In this document: piece by piece, positions 15,944 through 21,054 of the stretch
How positions within the stretch are numbered: position 1 is the first letter of the stretch
Layout of the letters: each line of letters begins with the position of its first letter
Assembly: GCA_050013915.1 (NCBI GenBank)
Contig: JBEKEI010000070.1
Span: 1 to 21,054, forward strand
Direction: 5' to 3'
Source of the DNA: Roseiarcus sp050013915
GTDB taxonomy: Bacteria > Pseudomonadota > Alphaproteobacteria > Rhizobiales > Beijerinckiaceae
DNA length: 21,054 bases
Position numbers and translations under genes: made by a program
Notes under the pieces: model-generated
Seen by the model: the letters and a program-made list of their open reading frames with translations, nothing else
Databases searched by the model: none
What the model was told of the DNA's origin: nothing

Positions 15944-16915
15944 CTATTGCGCGCTGGCCGCCGTCGGCGTCAATGAGAACAGGCAGGTCTCCATCAACTC
16001 GCCCGACTGGCCGTCGGCGGCGCGCACCGCCGGTTCGCGCCGCGCCGCGGCGGCCGAATCCTCCTTGGCGACGACGCGGTCGGAATTGAACAGCTGGAGA
16101 TTGGCGCCGATGTTGCGCGTCAGACCGAGATTGCGCAGGGCGAATTCCTTGCCGAGCTCGCGCCTCTGGCCTGCGCTCGCCGCGAGCCTGGCCCGGATTT
16201 CCTCATAGATCGGCGCGGGCTGGCGCGCCATCGCCAGCAGGATCGTGTCGGCCCCGGGACCGGCCGCGACGGGAATGTTGACGTCTGGCGCGGCGGCGAG
16301 GTCGCGGATCGCGCCGGGTTGCGTTTCGTCGAAGGCGTAGAGCCTCGACTGGAGCAGTCCGGCATAGCCGACGCGGAACGTCGCGTCGGGACTGACGGGC
16401 AGACGGTCGTTCGGGGCGAGCGGCACGCTGACGCCTCCGGCGGCGACCGAAGGCACATTGGGATCCTTCACCCAGACCTGCCAGCTGCACCTGGGGCCGT
16501 CATCGATCTGTCCGGTCTGCGGCGCCATCCAGGCGACCGGAATGCTCGCGTCCGGCGTGGTCTCGGGGCTGTCGCGGAAACTCTGGGCGGCGATTCGGTT
16601 GGTCAGCCTCTGGACCTCGTCCTTTCCCAGATCGAGCTCACGCAGATGAAGCCCGATCGTGGCGATCACCGCCTCGGCGTCCGCGTGCGTGCGCGCGGCG
16701 ACGACCCAGCGCACGCGGCTCGCTTTCGCGTAGTCCTTGACGCGCCTGGCGAAAGCGGTGACGTCCGCATCGTTGGCGAGCGTCGCGGGCGCGGCGCGCG
16801 CGGCGCCGCCGAGCAGAACCGCCGCCGCCAACGCGGCGGCGCCGGCCATGGCGAGCAGCCGCCCGCGCGCAATCGCTGGCGCGGCGCCGCCTCGTCCCCG
16901 TTTGAGTCCTCGCAT
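15944..16915 (-). CDS. Exported protein of unknown function with a DUF4384-like segment
   Basis: A 323-residue protein, last in a four-gene minus-strand operon. Residues 1-42 form a long signal sequence (Arg-rich, then LLAMAGAAALAAAVLLGGAA, then ARA). Residues 50-115 are a helical region; a segment at about 168-235 (LAPNDRLPVSPDATFRVGY, then LYAFDE, then INIPVAAG-like and DTILLAMARQPAP) resembles DUF4384, a periplasmic beta domain often found with or fused to caspase and Sel1 proteins. Two cysteines (143, 311) could pair. I chose the ATG at 16915, with GAGGAA before it, over one at 16936 that lacks a ribosome site. It starts 37 bases after the Lon-like gene. The DUF4384 assignment is by eye and only moderate. 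Confidence 0.62.
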   Translation of the reverse strand: MRGLKRGRGGAAPAIARGRLLAMAGAAALAAAVLLGGAARAAPATLANDADVTAFARRVKDYAKASRVRWVVAARTHADAEAVIATIGLHLRELDLGKDEVQRLTNRIAAQSFRDSPETTPDASIPVAWMAPQTGQIDDGPRCSWQVWVKDPNVPSVAAGGVSVPLAPNDRLPVSPDATFRVGYAGLLQSRLYAFDETQPGAIRDLAAAPDVNIPVAAGPGADTILLAMARQPAPIYEEIRARLAASAGQRRELGKEFALRNLGLTRNIGANLQLFNSDRVVAKEDSAAAARREPAVRAADGQSGELMETCLFSLTPTAASAQ

Positions 16916-16952
16916 GGCTTCCTCGCTCGATCGCATCTGCCGCTTCGGCCAT

Positions 16953-18308
16953 TCAGGTCGGGCACAGGCCCTTCTCGTTGGTCACCCTGAACTGGTAGTC
17001 GATCACCGCGCCGGCGCGATCCTGCAGAAAACTCTGCGTCGTCGTCAGCACGGCTGCGCCCGACAAGCCCTGCAGGTGTCGGCGCAACTCGTCCTGGAGC
17101 GCCGTCAGCTCCAGGCTCTGGTCCCGGGTGGCGACGACGAACATCCGCACCTCGTCCTCGACCGGCTCGATCGGCACGGCGACCTTGAGGTCGAGCGTCG
17201 CGTCGGACGGCGGCGCACCGCTCTGCGCACGAAAATGGTCGGCGTCGAGGATGACGGGATCGGCGGCGCGCGAGACCGAGGCGATGAAGATGCGCGGCGG
17301 GCGCAGCTTGCTCGCGTAGGGCAATGCGTCGCGCGCCGTCACCCGCATCAGCAGCGTCTCGCCGCCGATGACCAGGGGTTCGCGCTGCTCGTCGTAGCAT
17401 GCCCCGAGCAGGCGCATCTCGTCGGTCGCCGAATCGTAGCGGGCGCGCTGGGGTGTCGCATCCTCGGGCGCCGGGGCGAGGGCGCGCGTGGCGGCTGCCG
17501 CCGTCTTCACCGGCGCCCAGGCGAGGTCGATCGGGGCGTGGACCAGCGTCGTCCAGGCGCCCGCGAGGATCGCCAGCGCGCAGACGGCGGCGCCGATCGC
17601 GAGCGCGCGCGCCGGCGTGACGATCTCATGCATCGCGAACGGGCCGAGCGCGGCCTCGACGCCGTCCAGGGTGTCGGCGAAGACGAAATCGATCGCCGCG
17701 CCCGCGTCGGTCGCCTCGGCCTGCAGCCGGGTGAGCGTCGAGGCCTCGGCCGAGGCGAGCGAGCGACCGTCGGGCGTCGTGGCGGGCAGCACCACGGTCA
17801 TGCGCGCGCCGGCGAGCGTCTTGCGGTGCTGGACGATGTAGTCGCCGACCAGGGTCAGCTTGCCGCGCAGGCCGTCGACCGGCCCGACCGCGACGACCGG
17901 CGCGCCGGGCCCGCCCGGCAGCTTGATTTCGCCGGTCGCGAACACCACGCCGGGATCGCGCCCGAACGCCTGGCAGATCGCCGCCAGCGCGAGGCCCAGC
18001 CCCGCAGAGCGGGCGTTTTCGTCGGAGAGCCGGCCGATCTGCAGGTCGGAAATGCGCAGATTCCAGGGATTGACGCGGCCGTTGCGCCGGCCGAGCCAGA
18101 GCTTGGCCCGGCGCGCGTCGACGAACCGCGTCACAGCCTCGCGCACGGTCTGCCCGATGCCGTAGAGGCCGAAATCGAACAGCTCGGAAATCTGCGGCAG
18201 CAGTCGCGCGGGATGCGCCTCGGGCGCCGAATCCCCGGCGATCGCTTCGAACACCTGCGCGGACTCGCCGTTCGCACCGACCAGGGGCACGAACACGCGT
18301 GCGATCAT
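16953..18308 (-). CDS. Membrane-anchored Lon-like (S16 protease domain) protein
   Basis: A 451-residue protein with a new-looking layout. Residues 85-222 resemble the Lon proteolytic domain: SAGLGLALAAICQAFG aligns with the serine helix of Lon (Ser 101), ATGEIKL (124-130) with MTGEITL, and VGPVDGLRGKL with the IGGLKEKL lysine motif (Lys 150). Ser and Lys are 49 residues apart here against 43 in E. coli Lon, explained by a PGGPGAP insert; LPATTP and FVFADTLDGVEAAL match the end of the domain. There is no AAA+ module. One membrane helix (about 234-255) follows, then a 195-residue C-terminal region probably in the periplasm. It overlaps the 146-residue gene upstream by four bases (ATGA), indicating translational coupling. 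Activity is not established. Confidence 0.7.
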   Translation of the reverse strand: MIARVFVPLVGANGESAQVFEAIAGDSAPEAHPARLLPQISELFDFGLYGIGQTVREAVTRFVDARRAKLWLGRRNGRVNPWNLRISDLQIGRLSDENARSAGLGLALAAICQAFGRDPGVVFATGEIKLPGGPGAPVVAVGPVDGLRGKLTLVGDYIVQHRKTLAGARMTVVLPATTPDGRSLASAEASTLTRLQAEATDAGAAIDFVFADTLDGVEAALGPFAMHEIVTPARALAIGAAVCALAILAGAWTTLVHAPIDLAWAPVKTAAAATRALAPAPEDATPQRARYDSATDEMRLLGACYDEQREPLVIGGETLLMRVTARDALPYASKLRPPRIFIASVSRAADPVILDADHFRAQSGAPPSDATLDLKVAVPIEPVEDEVRMFVVATRDQSLELTALQDELRRHLQGLSGAAVLTTTQSFLQDRAGAVIDYQFRVTNEKGLCPT

Positions 18309-18745
18309 GGCGCGTCGTCCAGGAGCTGGAGTTCGAAGGCGGCGAGGTCAGCGCCGCCGAGCGCCGCCTCGGCGAATGTCAGCCGCAGGCCGCCGTCGCG
18401 GTCGAACACGCCCTCGGCGTCGACCCCGGAGCCGAACACGACGCGCGCCGCGCGCAGCGCATAAGCCGAGAGGCCGGCGAGCCCCTGCGCCTGCAGGTCG
18501 AGCACATGGGCGCCGCCCGTCTCGTGCGACAAGCACGCCAGCACCAGCCCGTCCGAGCTCATCAGCCCGGCGTCCGGGAACCGCCATTGGCCGGGGCCCT
18601 TGGCCGCCAGCGCCTGGAAGGCGGCGGCGGGCCGGCCGAGACGGCGGCCGCGCCGCAGGTCGTCCTGGGCGAGCGCCGTCTGGGTCGCGACCCTCAGCGT
18701 CCTCAAGAATCTTGCGGCGTCGCGGCCGCCAAATCGGGTCGTCAT
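18305..18745 (-). CDS. Small soluble protein of unknown function, coupled to the Lon-like gene
   Basis: A 146-residue protein without a recognisable family. It has no signal peptide or membrane segment. The first 35 residues are basic (several Arg), the middle holds SSDGLVLACLSHETGGAHVLDLQAQG and the last third is Leu/Ala-rich with LRLTFAEAALGGADLAAFELQLLDD. AAGGAG lies just before the ATG at 18745 and the stop overlaps the start of the Lon-like gene as ATGA, so it is a true gene co-translated with it, probably a partner in the same complex. Composition matches its neighbours. Confidence 0.68.
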   Translation of the reverse strand: MTTRFGGRDAARFLRTLRVATQTALAQDDLRRGRRLGRPAAAFQALAAKGPGQWRFPDAGLMSSDGLVLACLSHETGGAHVLDLQAQGLAGLSAYALRAARVVFGSGVDAEGVFDRDGGLRLTFAEAALGGADLAAFELQLLDDAP

Positions 18746-18804
18746 AGTGATCTCCTTGTGCGCCGCAAATCCGCCATGCCGGGCTCCGGACGTCTGCAGG
18801 CAGG

Positions 18805-19881
18805 TTACGGTCTGGCCGCCTGCGCGTTGCGCACGAAGTGGGCGGTCCGGGTCGAGAGGTCGTCGAGATAGGATTCCAGACTGTCGTCGAAATCGTTCTT
18901 CAGGCGCCGGCGCAGATAGAGATTGGACCCCATGGCGTCGGCGAGCGAGCGCCCCGCCATGATGGCGGCGAGCAGGCCCAGCTCCTGGGCGTCGATGACG
19001 CCGGCGGCGACGGCGGCCTCGAGGAAGGGCGTCGCCTCCTCGGCCTCCATCAGCGGCTCCTCGAGCTCTTCGGCCGCCGCCTCGCTCTGCGTCGCCTCGA
19101 TCGAGTCATAGGACAGGAGGTATGTCTGATCCTGCCCGGCGATCCGGGTCAGGATCGCCGAGCCGAGCAGGCTCGCCGCGAACGACTGGCCGGTCTTGTA
19201 GCCGGGAACGGGCGCGGCCGCGAAGGCCGCTTCCAAGGTCCCGGAGCCCGGTCGGCGGCCGAACTGGCCGCTCATCTCGCCCTTCAGGGCCTTGAGGAAG
19301 CTGTTGGCCGCTTTCAGCGTGTTGACGCCGACCGCCGCGTCGCCGACCAGCCATTCCTTAGGGCACAGGCCGAGCCGCAGCACCTCGGCATAGGGGCGGT
19401 TGGCGGCGTCGAGGCATTTCAGAATGCGGTTGGACAGTTCGAACAGCTCCCGCTGCGCCCTGAACCTGCGCATCGATGGGCTCCCGCCCATCAGCGCCTT
19501 CCAGATCGACAGAGGTCCGGGGGCCCGGACCGCGCGCGGCCCGATCGCCCGCGAGCCGATCAGCGCCGCCAGATTGTCGGCCGAGGAGGGCCCATCGCCG
19601 CGGCCGCCAATCGGCCGATCGAGCACCTGGTCGAAATAGAAATCGGCGGCGTCCTCCGCGCTGTTGGGCGGCGGATAGGCCCAGGCGCCGACGAGAATCT
19701 CCGAATATTTGCGATTGGCGACGAGCGAGCGGTGGACGCGCTCGAACAGCGCAAACGGCTTGATCGCGACCGTCTCTTCGCTGTCGCCGAGGCTGTCGTT
19801 GCCGTTGACGAGATTGGCGAGGTGGCCGGCGAAATAGGCGACGACGTCGCGGCCGCCCTTGGGCGCGCTGGCTTGGCTCAT
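18805..19881 (-). CDS. Protein of unknown function, first gene of the Lon-like operon
   Basis: A 358-residue, apparently cytosolic protein that I cannot assign. An N-terminal helical part (about 10-200) carries FALFERVHRSL, ILVGAWAYPPPNSAEDAADF and LCPKEWLVGDAAVGVNTLKA; a Gly/Pro-richer centre (205-260) follows; residues 264-283 are very acidic (many Glu); the end (285-345) is helical with AQELGLLAAIMAGRSLADAM then RRRLKNDFDDSLESYL, faintly like a helix-turn-helix but not convincing. The ATG at 19881 is the most plausible start because sequence upstream in frame looks non-coding, although its ribosome site is weak. It is 59 bases before the 146-residue gene and probably leads the operon. Confidence 0.65.
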   Translation of the reverse strand: MSQASAPKGGRDVVAYFAGHLANLVNGNDSLGDSEETVAIKPFALFERVHRSLVANRKYSEILVGAWAYPPPNSAEDAADFYFDQVLDRPIGGRGDGPSSADNLAALIGSRAIGPRAVRAPGPLSIWKALMGGSPSMRRFRAQRELFELSNRILKCLDAANRPYAEVLRLGLCPKEWLVGDAAVGVNTLKAANSFLKALKGEMSGQFGRRPGSGTLEAAFAAAPVPGYKTGQSFAASLLGSAILTRIAGQDQTYLLSYDSIEATQSEAAAEELEEPLMEAEEATPFLEAAVAAGVIDAQELGLLAAIMAGRSLADAMGSNLYLRRRLKNDFDDSLESYLDDLSTRTAHFVRNAQAARP

Positions 19882-19948
19882 GGCACGGGCTTTCGCTGCA
19901 TCGCTCCCACCTGTCCAGGCTGTCGTCGCATCGGCGCCGTTCGAAGCA

Positions 19949-19973
19949 CCGGAACTTTCCGGCAAGCAGAATA
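19949..19973 (-). promoter_or_regulatory. Possible promoter with palindrome ahead of the unknown operon
   Basis: On the minus strand a TATTCT (-10-like, 19968-19973) is followed at once by a 14-base palindrome with 6-base arms, CCGGAA and TTCCGG (19949-19962), 68 bases before the start of the first operon gene. The position suits an operator covering the transcription start. No clear -35 hexamer is seen, so this is tentative. Confidence 0.3.
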
Positions 19974-20105
19974 GCACAAACGGCCGACGCTTCAGCTTCC
20001 GCCAGTATTGCCTTATATTCGCTCCGCTCCAAGGGGGCTGCGAACTTTGCGTCTCGGCCCTTCCCAAGTCGGGGCCGCGTTCCGACGGCCTGTCCGGAAG
20101 GGTGC

Positions 20106-20745
20106 GTGGTCACCGACCCGCGCCTCGAACGTGTGGTTTCCCCCCTTGCCGCTGTCCCGGGCGTCGTCGTGGTCGCGCTGGGCGGATCGCGCGCCAGTGG
20201 GACGGCGGTCGCGACCCCCGACCACGATCTCGGCCTGGCCCGTGGATTGTTGGCGGCAGTTGGCTGAAGGTCGACCGGCGAAAAGCGGACCTGCTTCATC
20301 GCGACGTCGACGCAGTCGCGCAGGTCATCGCCGCCTGCCGCGCCGGCTGCGTCACGATTGATTGCCAACCGCGGCATCCGCACGGTTTCTGCTCGGCGAT
20401 CTCGATGGGAGAAGTCGCGCCTTGCCGGCCTTTGCATGATCCGCCGGGAACGCTCGCCGGCCTCAAGGCGACGACGTCGCCCCGCCCCCGCCGTTCGGGC
20501 AGGCGAACGTTCGACTCATCCTGTTGGAGATTTTGTTCGGCATCGAGGATGGCGAAATCGCCATCGCGAGGGGCGACCAGACGCATATTGCCGGATGCGC
20601 CTACCGCGCGCCGGCCTGCGTCGCCCAGACGCTGTTCGCCGTCAACGAACGCTGTCTCATCAACGAGAAGGGCGCTCCGGACGAGGCCGCAAGGTTTCCA
20701 AGCACGATTCCCGACCTGCCGGATCGGCGCGATCGCCGCCCCGGG
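20106..20745 (+). pseudogene. Broken nucleotidyltransferase-domain gene
   Basis: Three frames together spell a degraded nucleotidyltransferase. Piece 1 (20106-20267, GTG start) has VVVALGGSRASGTA and DHDLGL, the Gly-Ser and Asp-x-Asp active-site motifs, and ends at TGA. Piece 2 (about 20240-20480, another frame) resumes with PWIVGGSWLKVDRRKADLL, then RHPHGF and CRPLHDP. Piece 3 (about 20500-20730, third frame) gives EIAIARGDQTHIAGC and AQTLFAVNERCLINEKGA, then peters out. Intact relatives have some 40-50 residues between the Asp motif and the GPW-like block, so the first break is a deletion plus frame change and the second a small indel near 20480-20500. The C-terminus is also missing. Recall of the family pattern is from memory, but the motif order is unmistakable. 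It lies between the unknown operon and kdp. Confidence 0.8.
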
Positions 20746-20781
20746 CTCGGCCCGGTGCGCGTCTGCCCGCCGGTCCGCCCC

Positions 20782-20798
20782 TTACGCTTTCCTTACGC
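20782..20798 (+). promoter_or_regulatory. KdpE-like direct repeat upstream of kdp
   Basis: TTACGC occurs twice with five bases between (20782-20787 and 20793-20798), an 11-base period typical for OmpR/PhoB-family response regulators such as KdpE. A third, looser TTACGG lies at about 20826. The repeat is 77 bases before the first small kdp reading frame, suited to activation of the potassium-uptake operon. Confidence 0.5.
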
Positions 20799-20874
20799 GC
20801 CGCCGTGCGATCCCGAATGGATCGCTTACGGGCTCCCGGAGCACAACTGGGCTTCATTCCGGAGGCTCTGCGCC

Positions 20875-20958
20875 ATGGCTGACGTCATCTACCTCGTTCT
20901 CGGGCTCGCCTTCTTCGGGTTGATGGGCCTCTACGCCGTCGCCTGCGGACGGTTGTGA
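20875..20958 (+). CDS. 27-residue membrane peptide preceding kdpF
   Basis: A very short gene with a good GGAGG nine bases before its ATG. The product MADVIYLVLGLAFFGLMGLY plus AVACGRL is one transmembrane helix with a short polar end. A peptide of this size and pattern (short N-terminus, LGLxFF, Ala-Cys-x-Arg-Leu end) is commonly found just before kdpF in proteobacterial kdp operons, but has no established role; it may help assemble or stabilise the KdpFABC complex. It ends 10 bases before kdpF, and its stop codon overlaps the kdpF ribosome site region, so the two are coupled. A longer frame from 20524 merges with pseudogene sequence and is rejected as the start. Confidence 0.75.
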   Translation: MADVIYLVLGLAFFGLMGLYAVACGRL

Positions 20959-20968
20959 GGAGCGCGCC

Positions 20969-21054
20969 ATGTTCGAACCCATCATCGGCCTGATCGTCGG
21001 CGTCAGCCTTGGCGTCTACCTTCTCTACACGCTGATCTACCCAGAGAAATTCTG
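20969..21054 (+). CDS. kdpF: Potassium-transporting ATPase subunit KdpF, stop codon cut by window edge
   Basis: The last 86 bases encode 28 residues of a single-helix peptide, starting MFEPIIGLIVGVSLGVYLLY and ending in YPEKF, the diagnostic C-terminus of KdpF. The window stops after TG of the next codon, which would be TGA, giving the family's usual length of 28-30 residues. GAGGAG precedes the ATG by seven bases. KdpF sits in the inner membrane and stabilises the KdpABC high-affinity potassium pump; kdpA, kdpB and kdpC are expected immediately beyond the edge. Confidence 0.9.
   Translation, partial: MFEPIIGLIVGVSLGVYLLYTLIYPEKF

Noticed and set aside
19859..20923. Open frame of 354 codons on the plus strand
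   Set aside because: Only its middle part matches a family (the nucleotidyltransferase pseudogene); the rest is out-of-frame sequence and antisense to the operon start.
20524..20958. Single 144-codon gene fused to the small membrane peptide
   Set aside because: The first half is the last piece of the pseudogene; a good ribosome site at 20862-20866 marks the real start of the 27-residue peptide.
1..21054. CRISPR arrays, tRNA or rRNA genes, insertion sequences, phage genes
   Set aside because: I looked for regularly spaced repeats, cloverleaf and transposase signals on both strands and saw none.

Overview
The window is very GC-rich with dense, short-spaced genes. Its content points to an alphaproteobacterium of the order Hyphomicrobiales (Rhizobiales): an IalB-family protein, HspQ, a DUF2865 protein, an AsmA-like protein, a MocDEF-type oxygenase set, a caspase/Sel1 protein and a perfect CtrA-type TTAA-N7-TTAAC box. 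A CitE-like CoA-ester lyase resembling the malyl-CoA/beta-methylmalyl-CoA lyases would fit a methylotroph or an ethylmalonyl-CoA-pathway organism, but the species cannot be named from the sequence.

Layout. Bases 1-5200 hold ordinary chromosomal genes: the 3' part of an ialB-like gene (+), then on the minus strand hspQ, a CoA-ester lyase, an AsmA-family gene and a DUF2865 gene with a CtrA-like site in its promoter. Bases 5300-13160 form a catabolic island. A minus-strand CUT2 sugar ABC transporter (binding protein, double ATPase, permease) and a LacI-family regulator sit back to back with a plus-strand operon encoding a histidine-box membrane oxygenase, a Rieske ferredoxin and an FAD-dependent ferredoxin reductase. 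This trio matches MocD, MocE and MocF, which demethylate rhizopine (3-O-methyl-scyllo-inosamine) in Rhizobium. The natural reading is import of an O-methylated inositol-like compound, oxidative demethylation by the three-component oxygenase, and control by the LacI protein.

Bases 13250-19880 are the least explained part. A small secreted protein and a caspase-domain protein with tandem repeats, Sel1 repeats and a PG-binding-like tail lie on the plus strand. They converge on a four-gene minus-strand operon of mostly unrecognised proteins. One of these is a single-pass membrane protein whose N-terminal half looks like a Lon (S16) proteolytic domain with both the Ser and Lys of the catalytic dyad in place. 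The last gene encodes an exported protein with a DUF4384-like segment. Two predicted protease families meeting at one locus make this the best candidate for an undescribed system.

Bases 20100-20750 contain the remains of a nucleotidyltransferase gene, split over three reading frames. The window ends at the start of a kdp potassium-transport operon: a KdpE-like direct repeat, a 27-residue membrane peptide and kdpF, cut in its stop codon by the window edge. I saw no tRNA, rRNA, CRISPR array, insertion sequence or phage gene.
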